Assembly (NCBI GenBank): GCA_016292045.1
Contig: JAEEZX010000019.1
Coordinates: forward strand, 1-64,000
DNA: 64,000 nt
DNA from: Bacteroidaceae bacterium
Lineage (GTDB): Bacteria; Bacteroidota; Bacteroidia; Bacteroidales; Bacteroidaceae
Direction of reading: 5' to 3'
Position 1 is the first letter of the stretch, and every line of letters starts with the position of its first letter. Below are positions 24,440 to 33,413 of the stretch, one piece after another. The notes under the pieces are model-generated. The model saw only the letters and a program-made list of their open reading frames with translations, did no database searches and was not told the origin of the DNA. The translations under genes and the position numbers were made by a program.

Positions 24440-25276
24440 ATGACTATTGATGTAGACAAACTGCTTCAGACCAAGCTTCCCAACCATTATAAGAAGATTC
24501 CCCGCCTGGCTATCAGTTTCCTCAAATGGCTTATCTGCCAGAAGGATATGAATGAATTTGTGCTGCCCCCCATACGTCAGTGCGAGGGTGTGGAATTTGC
24601 GCAGGGTATGACAAAGGTGCTCGATGTCACATTCGACGTGCACGGTCTTGACGACATCGACCCCGACGGGCACTATCTCTTCGTATCAAACCATCCCCTC
24701 GGGGCCTTCGACGGCATCTGCTATATCAGCATCCTCGGAAGGAAGTTCAAGAATATCAAGGTCATTGTCAACGACATGCTGATGCATATCGAAAATCTGC
24801 GACCCGTCTTCCTTCCCGTCAACACGCTGGGACGTCAGAAGCGTGAAGACATGGAAGCCATCTCGCAGGCATATCTGTCCCCCGACGTCCAGTTGATGAC
24901 ATTCCCCGCAGGTCTCTGTTCGCGCTACATCGACGGACGCGTGCAGGACACGGAATGGAAGAAAAGCGTCATCACCCAGGCCGTTGCCGCAAAGCGCGAC
25001 ATCGTGCCCATGTATTTCGACGGACGCAACAGCCGCACCTTCTACGCTGTGGAACTGCTCCGCCGCAAACTGGGTATTAAATTCAATATCGGCCTTCTGC
25101 TGCTTCCCCGTCAGATGGTGAAGACATCGCGCGGCAAGCACTATAATATCTTCATAGGGAAGCCCATCCCCTACACCGCTTTCGACAATTCCCGCACGGC
25201 AAAGGAGTGGACACTGTGGCTCCGCGAGCAATGCTACGCCCTGCCTAAGTCGAAAGAATCTGAAGCGCCTCGATAG
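24440..25276 (+). CDS. GlsA/OlsF-type O-acyltransferase (LPLAT domain)
   Basis: The 278-residue protein starts [23 protein letters not shown]; the ATG at 24440 is chosen over 24416 because the -7 element ends at 24418. It carries [17 protein letters not shown] (acyltransferase His motif), [19 protein letters not shown], and [23 protein letters not shown]. These match the O-acyltransferase partners of hemolysin-type N-acyltransferases in glycine/ornithine lipid synthesis. The GlsB-like gene is 3.7 kb away on the other strand. The last 32 bp overlap the pfkA 3' end convergently. Confidence 0.72.
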   Translation: MTIDVDKLLQTKLPNHYKKIPRLAISFLKWLICQKDMNEFVLPPIRQCEGVEFAQGMTKVLDVTFDVHGLDDIDPDGHYLFVSNHPLGAFDGICYISILGRKFKNIKVIVNDMLMHIENLRPVFLPVNTLGRQKREDMEAISQAYLSPDVQLMTFPAGLCSRYIDGRVQDTEWKKSVITQAVAAKRDIVPMYFDGRNSRTFYAVELLRRKLGIKFNIGLLLLPRQMVKTSRGKHYNIFIGKPIPYTAFDNSRTAKEWTLWLREQCYALPKSKESEAPR

Positions 25277-26222
25277 AAGCCGCCGACACAGGTTTGTCGC
25301 TCTTTATCGCTGCACTGAAAGGCACATGCACAATCGAACTGTTGTGTATGCCCATCATCACGTTGCGCAAGCCGTCCTGCAAAGCCTTGACGGCACCTAC
25401 GCCGAGCACCGAAGCCAGTATTCTGTCGCCTGCCACCGGTGAACCGCCTCGCTGCAAATGGCCGAGAATCGACACCCTCACGTCAAATTCCGGATGCTCC
25501 TTCTTCACCTTCTCGGCATAGTACATTGCGCCGCATTTCGGGCTCTCCGACACTATCACGATGCACGACTTCTTCGATTTTCTGATACCGCGGCCTATGA
25601 ACGTTTCCAGTTGGTCGGCACCCGTTGAGTCCTCCGGGATGATGGCTGCCTCCGCACCTGCCGCTATGGCGCTGTTCTGCGCCAGGAAACCGGCATCCCT
25701 GCCCATCACCTCCACGAAGAAGATGCGCTCGTGGGAATTGGCCGTGTCGCGTATCTTGTCCACGCATTCCATGATAGTGTTCAACGTCGTATCGTAGCCG
25801 ATGGTGAGATCCGTACCGTTGAGGTCGTTGTCAATCGTGCCGGGAAGACCGATGCACGGCACGTCGTGTTCCTCGGCAAACTGCCTTGCACCGCTCAGGC
25901 TTCCGTTGCCGCCTATCACGATGAGAGCGTCTATGCCGAACTTCTTCATATTCTCGTAGGCCTTGGCCCTGCCCTCTTCCGTGCGGAATTCCTCCGAACG
26001 CGCAGTACGCAGTATCGTGCCGCCCCGTCCGATGATGCCCGACACGTCTTCCGTGTGCAGCTCCTTAATCTCTCCGTTGATGAGACCCTCGTACCCGCGG
26101 TAGATTCCATACACTCCGTAACCGGCTGCAATACCTGCTCTGGTCACCGCACGGATGGCCGCATTCATTCCAGGTGCGTCTCCACCGCTCGTCAACACAC
26201 CGATATTCTTGATTCTTCCCAT
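25245..26222 (-). CDS. pfkA: 6-phosphofructokinase
   Basis: The 325-residue enzyme phosphorylates fructose 6-phosphate to the 1,6-bisphosphate. Motifs: [63 protein letters not shown]. The nucleotide-binding segment is [10 protein letters not shown]: it has Asn where E. coli PfkA has Asp103, but keeps the following Gly that favours ATP over pyrophosphate. The 3' end overlaps the GlsA-like gene by 32 bp on opposite strands. Confidence 0.95.
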   Translation of the reverse strand: MGRIKNIGVLTSGGDAPGMNAAIRAVTRAGIAAGYGVYGIYRGYEGLINGEIKELHTEDVSGIIGRGGTILRTARSEEFRTEEGRAKAYENMKKFGIDALIVIGGNGSLSGARQFAEEHDVPCIGLPGTIDNDLNGTDLTIGYDTTLNTIMECVDKIRDTANSHERIFFVEVMGRDAGFLAQNSAIAAGAEAAIIPEDSTGADQLETFIGRGIRKSKKSCIVIVSESPKCGAMYYAEKVKKEHPEFDVRVSILGHLQRGGSPVAGDRILASVLGVGAVKALQDGLRNVMMGIHNSSIVHVPFSAAIKSDKPVSAASIEALQILST

Positions 26223-26302
26223 ATCAAATATGTTATAAAGTCATTATTCACACCACAAAATTACGTTTTTTTCACAATTCCTCAAAAGTTTTTCCACATT
26301 TT

Positions 26303-26333
26303 CTTGTCGTTTAGAGAAAAAAATGTATTTTTG
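26303..26333 (+). promoter_or_regulatory. Promoter for the BACON lipoprotein gene
   Basis: TATTTTTG (26326-26333) with CTTG about 19 nt upstream. The ATG at 26428 leaves a leader of about 90 nt. Confidence 0.6.
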
Positions 26334-26427
26334 CATCGTTATTGGTGTGAGTTTTCGGACTCACTACCGTAAAGTGTGGACAAAAACGTATAAAAAAGAC
26401 GAACTAATTTTAAATCTCAATAGACTA

Positions 26428-27624
26428 ATGAAACATCTATTTTTATCCGTCATTGTGGTGCTAATGAGCGCTTTCATGGTGTCTTGCTCCGACGATGACA
26501 GTGTCGTAAGCCAGCTCTCGAGCGACCAGACAGAAGTTACTTACAGCAGCGACCGCGCCGTGGAGAGCGTGCTTGTCACCGCCACCGCCAATTGGAACGT
26601 CACCACCGATGTTGAATGGATTAATCTCACCAAGACATCCTACGAGGCAGCTGAGAACAATATTGCCTTCATCCTGGATGCCAACCTCACCAGCGAGAAC
26701 CGCGTAGGTCACATCCTCGTTACAAGCGGCGACAAGCAGCTGACGTTCACCATCACCCAGGAGGGTGCCGTTGTTGTCAAGCTGAGTCAGGATACATACA
26801 CCGTGCCCTGCACAGGCGGTATGCTCAATGTGAACATCGCAGCAAATGTAGAGTTGGATGTTGACGTGGAGACCGGCGACGACTGGCTCGAGTTCGTAGA
26901 GCTCAAGGACGCCGACACGGCATTCCCCTATCTGCTGTTCAGCGCCAAGGTGAACACCACCGAATACGAGCGCACTGCCGTTGTCAACATCAAGGATGCC
27001 GATTCCGAGGAAAGCCAGACGCTCACCATCGTCCAGAAGGAAAAATGGGTCTTCGAAGTGACCGACGGTGTCACACGTGAAGTGGACGGCAGCGAGCCCA
27101 CCGCAGTGTCCTTCAATATCAGACAGAATATCGACTACGTAGAGTTCATCTCCGACAACAGCTGGATCAAGTCTCATGAGGATCTTGCCGTCACCAAGGA
27201 TGCCAACAACATCGACGAGAAGACCATCTACTACGACATCATGGTCAACGAGGGCTACGACGATCGCGAGGGCACCATCCAGCTGACAAATGCCGCAAAC
27301 GGCGAACTTCTCGCCCTGATGACAATCAAGCAGAGCGGAAATCCCATCCTGGAGCTCACCGCCACCACTTTCACCAAGGATAAGGAGAAGTACAGCGCCG
27401 ATGCCGCCAAGAAGTCCTACACCGCACTGTTCAAGACCAATGTGAAGCAGATTATCGCATCCTCCTCCGCAGACTGGATTTCCTGTGTGGAGTCAGTCGG
27501 CGGTTTCACGCTGACCGTTGCCCAGAACACGACCGAAGCCGCTCGCGAGGCTACTGTCACCTTCAGCGACCTCAACGGCAAGGCCGAGCCCGTTGTGATG
27601 ACAATCACCCAGAAGAAGCCTTAA
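26428..27624 (+). CDS. Surface lipoprotein with tandem BACON-type domains
   Basis: The real start is MKHLFLSVIVVLMSAFMVSCSDDDS at 26428, giving a lipobox (VSC) followed by SDDD, the acidic lipoprotein export signal that sends Bacteroidetes lipoproteins to the cell surface. The rest of the 398 residues are repeated beta-sandwich units of about 90 residues, each with a W-x-x-x-x/WI segment and a TVTFSD/TLTIVQKE/TFTITQEG strand, typical of BACON domains. These domains bind carbohydrate or mucin, or act as spacers in surface enzymes. No catalytic domain is seen. It precedes another carbohydrate-binding T9SS cargo and a GH43 enzyme. A good terminator follows. Confidence 0.82.
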   Translation: MKHLFLSVIVVLMSAFMVSCSDDDSVVSQLSSDQTEVTYSSDRAVESVLVTATANWNVTTDVEWINLTKTSYEAAENNIAFILDANLTSENRVGHILVTSGDKQLTFTITQEGAVVVKLSQDTYTVPCTGGMLNVNIAANVELDVDVETGDDWLEFVELKDADTAFPYLLFSAKVNTTEYERTAVVNIKDADSEESQTLTIVQKEKWVFEVTDGVTREVDGSEPTAVSFNIRQNIDYVEFISDNSWIKSHEDLAVTKDANNIDEKTIYYDIMVNEGYDDREGTIQLTNAANGELLALMTIKQSGNPILELTATTFTKDKEKYSADAAKKSYTALFKTNVKQIIASSSADWISCVESVGGFTLTVAQNTTEAAREATVTFSDLNGKAEPVVMTITQKKP

Positions 27625-27647
27625 CCTTATATATACATATAATACGC

Positions 27648-27681
27648 AAACCGCTGCACTCCCGTTGCAGCGGTTTTTTTT
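27648..27681 (+). terminator. Rho-independent terminator after the BACON lipoprotein
   Basis: AACCGCTGCA-CTCCCG-TTGCAGCGGTTTTTTTT: a 10-bp stem followed by an eight-T tract. Confidence 0.88.
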
Positions 27682-27745
27682 GCTGCTATTTAAACTTTTA
27701 CGGAAAAAAGATGTCCTATAATAAAATGTGTGAATGATATCGGCG

Positions 27746-27753
27746 TACCTTTG
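27746..27753 (+). promoter_or_regulatory. -7 element TACCTTTG for the carbohydrate-binding cargo gene
   Basis: TACCTTTGC lies 24 nt before the ATG at 27778, supporting that ATG over the track start at 27730. Confidence 0.7.
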
Positions 27754-27777
27754 CACGCGAAAAACAAAACAACCACA

Positions 27778-28779
27778 ATGAAACAACATCTGCACACCCT
27801 GCTTCTCACGCTCCTCTCCCTTGTCTGTTCCTCTGCCGCCATAGCTGTCGACGACAACACCGTGGAGGTCTTCTACAACGGCCTGTCCGCCACCGTGAGC
27901 GTAGCATCCAACATCAGCCAGTACGTCACCGTTGAGAGCGGCACGTCATCCCACGTGAAAATCATACAGAGCGCAGACTTCTCAGGAGCGGATGCCACTG
28001 CCGACAATCCCGACGGAGAGATATTCTATTCCATCTCGGGCACGTCGTCCGACGGGGAGTTCTATCTGGAGGGCTCCTACAAATGCACCGTCGAACTCGG
28101 CGGCGTGACACTCACCAATCCCTCCGGACCTGCCGTCAACATACAGAACGGCAAACGTGTGGCCGTCAGCGCCAAGAAGAACAAGGTGAACACTCTCACC
28201 GACGGTGCCAACGAGAACTACAACGGCTGCTTCCATTGCAAGGGACACACCAAGTTCAAGGGCAAGGGCACACTCAATATCGTAGGCAACTCCCGTCACG
28301 GCATCTACAGCAAGGAATACGTCGAGGTGAAGAATCTCGCGCTCAACATCACGGGGGCCGTGAAGGACGGCATACATTGCAAGAACTATTTCTACATGGA
28401 GGGCGGCAGCCTGAATATTGAGAGCGCAGGAGACGACGCCATACAGGTGGAACTCGACGGCGACACCTCCACGGGCGAGACAACCGAACACGAGGACGAG
28501 GACAGCGGCAACTTCTATCACGAAGGCGGCAGCATCACCGTAGGTATCTACGCGGGCAAGGCCGTAAAAGCTGACGGCAGCGTGAATCTCAGGGCCGGCA
28601 CCCGCAATTTCACCATCGACGACACTGAGCAGTATGCCGATGTGTCAGAATTGGAAGCCGCTGACAACGAGACGTCTGCAAGTGAGACCTACGACCTCTC
28701 GGGACGCCGCACAAAGGCCGTCCGTCCGGGCATCTACGTTGTCCGGGAGGGCAAGAAAGCCAGAGTCGTACTTCGCTGA
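27778..28779 (+). CDS. Carbohydrate-binding domain protein with T9SS-type sorting tail
   Basis: The 333-residue protein starts MKQHLHTLLLTLLSLVCSSAAIA (signal peptide). The body is a right-handed beta-helix-like repeat (GSYKCTVELGGVTLTNPSGPAVNIQNGKRVAV, KGTLNIVGNSRHGIYSKEYVEVKNLALNITGAVKDGIHCKNYFYMEGGSLNI, SAGDDAIQV), resembling the Cthe_2159-like cellulose-binding family. The C-terminus (ETYDLSGRRTKAVRPGIYVVREGKKARVVLR) is a T9SS-type sorting domain. It is therefore probably exported or surface-attached, and binds polysaccharide or calcium. It ends 2 bp from the convergent GH43 gene. Confidence 0.78.
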   Translation: MKQHLHTLLLTLLSLVCSSAAIAVDDNTVEVFYNGLSATVSVASNISQYVTVESGTSSHVKIIQSADFSGADATADNPDGEIFYSISGTSSDGEFYLEGSYKCTVELGGVTLTNPSGPAVNIQNGKRVAVSAKKNKVNTLTDGANENYNGCFHCKGHTKFKGKGTLNIVGNSRHGIYSKEYVEVKNLALNITGAVKDGIHCKNYFYMEGGSLNIESAGDDAIQVELDGDTSTGETTEHEDEDSGNFYHEGGSITVGIYAGKAVKADGSVNLRAGTRNFTIDDTEQYADVSELEAADNETSASETYDLSGRRTKAVRPGIYVVREGKKARVVLR

Positions 28780-28781
28780 GA

Positions 28782-30416
28782 TTACTTCTCGCGGGAATAC
28801 AGGAAGGCGTCTACATCCACGTAGCCGCCTTTCTTTTTGGTGGCGTAGCAGAATATGCCGAACTTCGATCCCATGAAGAACCGCTGCCAGTCGAAGAGCA
28901 GACGGTAGTCGTTTCCGATCTTTGTCCACGTCTCGCCGTCCAGACTGTAATAAAATCTTGCCGTATCCTTTCCGCCATATCCTCCTCCCTCTGCAGGACG
29001 AAAATCGGCATCGATGCGGAGCCACACCTTCGTCTGCTGCAGCGCAACGCTTTCCACGGTCTTTTCCTCAACGGCCGTCACCTCTTTGTCCCTCTCCGAC
29101 AGTGTCACGCTCTGTTCGCTCATCTCCAGCGTGAGTTTTTTGCCGATCTTCTTGATGAGAAGAGCGCCCGTAGTGCTGTTGAATGCCGCAAAACCGGCTC
29201 TGTCGCCGTCGCGCATCTTTGCCAGGTCCATCACCACAGCGCCGCTGCACGCCGGACCTTCCATACGCTGTGTCAGCGTGTTGGGCGCCAGATAGAGGTT
29301 GTCCACCACGCGCGATGTCTTTAGTCTGAGCCAGCCTTCGCGCTCCTTGAGCGACCACGCTTCGTTCACCGGGTTGTGGTTCCACTGCCAGTGCAGCCCC
29401 AGTTTGTCCGAGGAGAAGTCGTCCGACTTCACTATCGCACCTTCCGGCTGTCCGGCCACCACGGGACGCACCCTCTCGGGCACCTTGCCGTCCTCGTCGC
29501 CCAGCATCGGCCATCCGTTTATCCATCTGCAGGGCATCACTGTCAGCACGCGCCCCACTCCTCCGCGGTCCTGGAATATGATGCCGTACCAGTCGCCGTC
29601 GGGACTGTCCACGATGGTGCCCTGCGCCTCGTAGGAGAAGCCTCCGAAGGGACTTTCCAGTATCACCTGCTTCTCATACGGTCCCTGCACATTATCAGCC
29701 CGGTAGCACACCTCCCTGCGATGCTTCCCGGGTGCGTACACGTGCGATATCATCAAGAGGTAGTAGCGCCCTCCGTGCTTTATCATGCGCGAGCCCTCCA
29801 GCAAACCCCTCTCGTCCGCTTCGCGCTGGAAGATACGGCGGTGCGTACCCTCTATCACGTCCGAGAGGTCGCTCTTGAGCTCCATCATCTCGCCCGTGCC
29901 GTAGAACACGTACACGCGCCCGTCGTCGTCGAAGAAGAGCGAGCAGTCGTGGAAGTGACGCATACGCGAGACGAGCGTCCACGGCCCCTCCGCCTTCTCT
30001 GCTGTGAAGATATACGTGCGTCCCATCTCTCCGCCCTCGTTGGGGGCCATCAGGGCATAGAATCTGCCGTTGTGGTATTTCAGCGATGTGGCCCATTGTC
30101 CGCGTCCGTAGGCGGTGCCCTGCAGCAGGTCGTACTTGGGCGAATCGGTGAGCCTGTCGAAGATGTATCCCACTGTTTCCCAGTTCTTAAGGTCTTGGGA
30201 TGCCATCACCGGTGCTCCCGGCATCAGATGCATCGTCGTGGACACCATGTAGAATGTGTCTCCCACTCTCACCACGTCCGGGTCGGGCACGTCGGCCCAC
30301 AGCATGGGATTCTCTATTTTCTCCATCGAGAGCGTCTCGTAGTCGGCGGCCTCCGCTTTCTGCACAAGCGGCAGCAGGGGCATCACGGCCAGCAGGCAAA
30401 ACAATGTTCTTTTCAT
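28782..30416 (-). CDS. Glycoside hydrolase family 43 enzyme
   Basis: The 544-residue secreted enzyme has a signal peptide (MKRTLFCLLAVMPLLPLVQKAEA) and a five-bladed GH43 propeller. The catalytic base Asp is in NPMLWADVPDPDVVRVGDTFYMVSTTMHLMPGAPV, the second Asp in HFHDCSLFFDDDGRVYVFYG, and the acid Glu in GLLEGSRMIKHGGRYYLL. A C-terminal beta-sandwich (about 330-544, WQWNHNPVNEAWSLKEREGWLRLKT) is the module found in two-domain GH43 xylosidases/arabinofuranosidases. It should cleave arabinose or xylose from plant polysaccharide; the exact specificity is not decided by sequence. Confidence 0.9.
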   Translation of the reverse strand: MKRTLFCLLAVMPLLPLVQKAEAADYETLSMEKIENPMLWADVPDPDVVRVGDTFYMVSTTMHLMPGAPVMASQDLKNWETVGYIFDRLTDSPKYDLLQGTAYGRGQWATSLKYHNGRFYALMAPNEGGEMGRTYIFTAEKAEGPWTLVSRMRHFHDCSLFFDDDGRVYVFYGTGEMMELKSDLSDVIEGTHRRIFQREADERGLLEGSRMIKHGGRYYLLMISHVYAPGKHRREVCYRADNVQGPYEKQVILESPFGGFSYEAQGTIVDSPDGDWYGIIFQDRGGVGRVLTVMPCRWINGWPMLGDEDGKVPERVRPVVAGQPEGAIVKSDDFSSDKLGLHWQWNHNPVNEAWSLKEREGWLRLKTSRVVDNLYLAPNTLTQRMEGPACSGAVVMDLAKMRDGDRAGFAAFNSTTGALLIKKIGKKLTLEMSEQSVTLSERDKEVTAVEEKTVESVALQQTKVWLRIDADFRPAEGGGYGGKDTARFYYSLDGETWTKIGNDYRLLFDWQRFFMGSKFGIFCYATKKKGGYVDVDAFLYSREK

Positions 30417-30519
30417 CTCTTTTCGCGTTTATTTTTGCGTAAAGTTACACATTTTTTTGCTTATAAGACGCTCCCCGGGGCAAAAAAGGTTGTTTTTCTT
30501 CATTTTTATGTATATAAAA

Positions 30520-30551
30520 TTTGGCCGCCCGGGGAAATTGTCGTATTTTTG
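30520..30551 (+). promoter_or_regulatory. rpsA promoter (-33 TTTG / -7 TATTTTTG)
   Basis: TTTG at 30520-30523 and TATTTTTG at 30544-30551 are 20 nt apart, the canonical spacing. The leader to the ATG at 30628 is about 70 nt and AT-rich. Confidence 0.82.
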
Positions 30552-30627
30552 CGCCCGTGTTTGTCTTAACACGCAAGAGATTTATAATTTATTATTAACC
30601 CTTTAACAAAAACTATCTGTACCAATT

Positions 30628-32412
30628 ATGGCAGATTACAAGAACATTGCCCCCGTTGCAGACTTCGATTGGGAAGCATACGAGAATGGGAGCGTCGCTT
30701 CAGATCAGAGCCGTGAGACTCAAGATGAAGCTTACAACAAATCAATGAACAACGTCGGTGAGCACGACGTAGTGGACGGCACCGTCATCGCTATGAACAA
30801 GCGCGAGGTGGTGGTCAACATCGGCTACAAGAGCGATGGTATCATCCCCATGAGCGAGTTCCGCTACAATCCCGACCTCAAGGTAGGCGACAAGGTTGAA
30901 GTCTACATCGAGAATCAGGAAGACAGAAAGGGCCAGTTGCTGCTCTCTCACCGCAAGGCACGCGCCAGCCGCAGCTGGGATCGCGTCAATCAGGCTCTCG
31001 AGTCTGAGGAGATCATCCAGGGCTACATCAAGTGCCGCACGAAGGGTGGCATGATTGTCGATGTCTTCGGCATCGAGGCCTTCCTCCCCGGCAGCCAGAT
31101 CGACGTGAAGCCTATCCGCGACTACGATATCTTCGTGGGCAAGACCATGGAGTTCAAGATTGTCAAGATCAATCAGGAATACCGCAACGTTGTTGTCAGC
31201 CACAAGGCTCTCATCGAGGCCGAGCTGGAGAAGCAGCGTATGGAGATTATCGGCAAGCTGGAGAAGGGTCAGGTGCTCGAAGGTGTCGTTAAGAACATCA
31301 CCAACTACGGTGTGTTCATCGACCTGGGCGGCGTTGACGGTCTCATCCACATCACCGACCTCTCCTGGGGCCGCGTGAGCGATCCTCACGAGGTGGTAGA
31401 GCTCGACCAGAAGATCAATGTCGTTATCATCGACTTCGACGAGGAGAAGAAGCGCATTGCTCTGGGTCTCAAGCAGCTCACTCCTCATCCCTGGGAGGCT
31501 CTCGATCCCAACCTCAAGGTTGGCGACAAGATCAAGGGTAAGGTTGTCGTGATGGCCGACTACGGAGCATTCGTAGAGGTTGCTCCCGGTGTAGAGGGTC
31601 TCATCCACGTCAGCGAGATGTCATGGAGCCAGCACCTCCACTCTGCCAACGACTTCATGAAGGTCGGCGACGAGGTAGAGGCTGTCATCCTCACTCTCGA
31701 CCGCGACGAGCGCAAGATGAGCCTCGGTCTCAAGCAGCTCAAGGACGATCCCTGGGAGACCATCGAGACGAAGTATCCCGTCGGTTCCAAGCACACCGCC
31801 AAGGTGCGCAACTTCACCAACTTCGGTGTATTCGTTGAGCTCGAGGAGGGCGTCGACGGTCTCATCCACATCAGCGACCTCTCTTGGACCAAGAAGGTTA
31901 AGCACCCCAGCGAGTTCACCAAGGTAGGTCAGGAGCTCGAGGTTTGCGTGCTGGAAATCGACAAGACCAACCGTCGTCTCTCTCTGGGTCACAAGCAGCT
32001 GGAGGAGAACCCCTGGGATGTCTTCGAGACAGTATTCACCGTTGACAGCATCCACGAGGGTACCATCACCGAACTGATGGACAAGGGCGCTGTTGTACAG
32101 CTCGAGTACGGCGTTGAGGGCTTTGCCACTCCCAAGCACCTGCAGAAGGAGGACGGCACTCAGGCCAAGGCCGGTGAGAAGCTCCAGTTCAAGGTGATTG
32201 AGTTCAACAAGGAGAGCCGCCGCATCATCGTCTCTCACAGCCGCATCTTCGAGGATGCTGCCCGTGCTGAGAAGAAGGCTGCCGCTTCTGCTGCCAAGAA
32301 GAACAGCAAGAAGGACGAGACTCCCACCATTCAGAATCAGGCTGCTGCCACCACTCTCGGTGACATCGACGCTCTGGCTGAGTTGAAGGCTAAGATGAAG
32401 AAGGGCGAGTAA
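30628..32412 (+). CDS. rpsA: 30S ribosomal protein bS1
   Basis: The 594-residue protein has six S1/OB-fold repeats, seen in phrases such as GVFIDLGGVDGLIHITDLSWGRVSDP, GAFVEVAPGVEGLIHVSEMSW and GVFVELEEGVDGLIHISDLSWTKKVKHP. It binds mRNA on the small subunit. A Lys/Ala-rich C-terminal tail (EKKAAASAAKKNSKKD) follows the last repeat. It is single-gene, with a good promoter before it and a strong terminator after it. Confidence 0.97.
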   Translation: MADYKNIAPVADFDWEAYENGSVASDQSRETQDEAYNKSMNNVGEHDVVDGTVIAMNKREVVVNIGYKSDGIIPMSEFRYNPDLKVGDKVEVYIENQEDRKGQLLLSHRKARASRSWDRVNQALESEEIIQGYIKCRTKGGMIVDVFGIEAFLPGSQIDVKPIRDYDIFVGKTMEFKIVKINQEYRNVVVSHKALIEAELEKQRMEIIGKLEKGQVLEGVVKNITNYGVFIDLGGVDGLIHITDLSWGRVSDPHEVVELDQKINVVIIDFDEEKKRIALGLKQLTPHPWEALDPNLKVGDKIKGKVVVMADYGAFVEVAPGVEGLIHVSEMSWSQHLHSANDFMKVGDEVEAVILTLDRDERKMSLGLKQLKDDPWETIETKYPVGSKHTAKVRNFTNFGVFVELEEGVDGLIHISDLSWTKKVKHPSEFTKVGQELEVCVLEIDKTNRRLSLGHKQLEENPWDVFETVFTVDSIHEGTITELMDKGAVVQLEYGVEGFATPKHLQKEDGTQAKAGEKLQFKVIEFNKESRRIIVSHSRIFEDAARAEKKAAASAAKKNSKKDETPTIQNQAAATTLGDIDALAELKAKMKKGE

Positions 32413-32439
32413 TTCTCCCCCACTCTTCCTATAAGACAG

Positions 32440-32477
32440 CAGAGCTGCAACGGAATGTTGCAGCTCTGTTTGTTTTT
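32440..32477 (+). terminator. rpsA terminator
   Basis: CAGAGCTGCAAC-GGAAT-GTTGCAGCTCTG forms a perfect 12-bp stem followed by TTTGTTTTT. Confidence 0.93.
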
Positions 32478-32480
32478 CTC

Positions 32481-32611
32481 GCGATATCCGCGACATCGTT
32501 TTTGTGTGCTTCCCCTCATCCATCAGCCCTCATCCTTCTTTCTCTCCTTCTATCAGAGGAAAGGTGGCAAATAGTTTCCCAAACTTACATTTTAGTCTTT
32601 AGACCTTAGTC
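32481..32611. repeat. Cluster of decayed short tandem arrays downstream of rpsA
   Basis: Three different arrays lie in 130 bp: GCGATATCC-GCGACATCG (period 9), CCCTCAT-CCATCAG-CCCTCAT (period 7, 32513-32533) and TTAGTCT-TTAGACC-TTAGTCC (period 7, 32591-32611). The first is related to the GAGACATCC array at 1708. Confidence 0.7.
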
Positions 32612-32648
32612 CCTTGTCTTCTTTAATCAGTAAATGGTAAACTAATTG

Positions 32649-33023
32649 TCAATAATTCACGTTTCGTTTGAACCATATCTTGAATACCGGGTCCTCCAGA
32701 TAAACACCCTCCGCATCATAATCTATCATCTCCTTTGCTTGCAATGTCGTCTTGATACGCGAGATGTTCGACTTGCTGCCGAGATTGTATCTTTCAAGTA
32801 TGGCTTTACTGCCGAAATCCGTATTCACACCCTCACACAAGGCACGCAGAAAATTCATCTGATAGCCGGTGAGCCCTTTCAGTTGCTCTTCGAAAAGTGC
32901 CGAGCATTGCGCCAGCAGTGCGTCCACGCCATGATTGAAATCCTGTTCTGTGGCCACTTTGTCCGTCTCGGCAAATACATTCCAGGCCAGCTGCTGCACA
33001 TAATAAAGAAAAGTGATACCCCT
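32649..33023 (-). pseudogene. C-terminal remnant of a Bacteroidetes AAA-type ATPase
   Basis: The visible frame reads VQQLAWNVFAETDKVATEQDFNHGVDALLAQCSALFEEQLKGLTGYQMNFLRALCEGVNTDFGSKAILERYNLGSKSNISRIKTTLQAKEMIDYD...DPVFKIWFKRN. It matches my memory of the winged-helix C-terminus of the roughly 380-residue ATP-binding proteins common in Bacteroidales. No P-loop or N-terminal two thirds is present, and an in-frame TAA at 33024-33026 closes the frame upstream. The remnant lies between repeat debris on both sides, so it is probably what is left of an excised or decayed accessory gene. Confidence 0.65.
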
Positions 33024-33026
33024 TAA

Positions 33027-33330
33027 AAATAAACTGTAATAACAGTAACTGTAACCACAGACAAATAGTCATCTCACCTAAAAAGCAAATATACAATAAG
33101 TTAGGCGGCAGACAAAAGTGGAGCTATTAGGCTTCAAATCTAAAATCGTGACAAATACAGTCTCAAAAAGGCCGTTTTTCGCCTCAAAAACGAGTGAGAA
33201 ATGCTATTTTCGGTACTTTTACCTGCGTTTTCGCAAACTTTTGTACTTCGGAAAAATTCACGAATTTGTCGTAATAAGCTATATTGTGATGCTCGTATGG
33301 CACTTTTGCATCAGAAAACATGGAAATTTG
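33027..33330. other. AT-rich gene-free stretch
   Basis: No supportable gene is seen. The only pattern noticed is AACTGTAATAACAGTAACTGTAAC (33033-33056), a partly palindromic, partly iterated ACTGT/ACAGT motif next to the ATPase remnant. Confidence 0.5.
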
Positions 33331-33370
33331 AGGCGCCCCCTCTAAAAAATCGGAGTATTCCGAAGGCGCC
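33331..33370. repeat. Second copy of the GGCGCC-bounded hairpin with a single 9-mer
   Basis: GGCGCCCCCTCTAAAAAATCGGAGTATTCCGAAGGCGCC matches the 1592-1655 element (GGCGCCCCAAAAAATCGGAATATTCGG...TATTCGAAGGGCGCC) but has about one TCGGAGTAT unit instead of four. Confidence 0.85.
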
Positions 33371-33380
33371 GTCAAACTCC

Positions 33381-33406
33381 TCAGACTGTTCTCAGACTGT
33401 TCTCAG
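33381..33406. repeat. Period-11 tandem repeat (TCAGACTGTTC)
   Basis: TCAGACTGTTC, TCAGACTGTTC, TCAGAC: two and a half units directly beside the second hairpin copy and ending just before the DUF3089 stop codon. Confidence 0.8.
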
Positions 33407-33413
33407 ACATGCA

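Noticed and set aside
32833-33096. 87-residue minus-strand ORF overlapping the ATPase remnant
   Set aside because: It is an out-of-frame reading of the same remnant; the 32649-33023 frame has the conserved residues.
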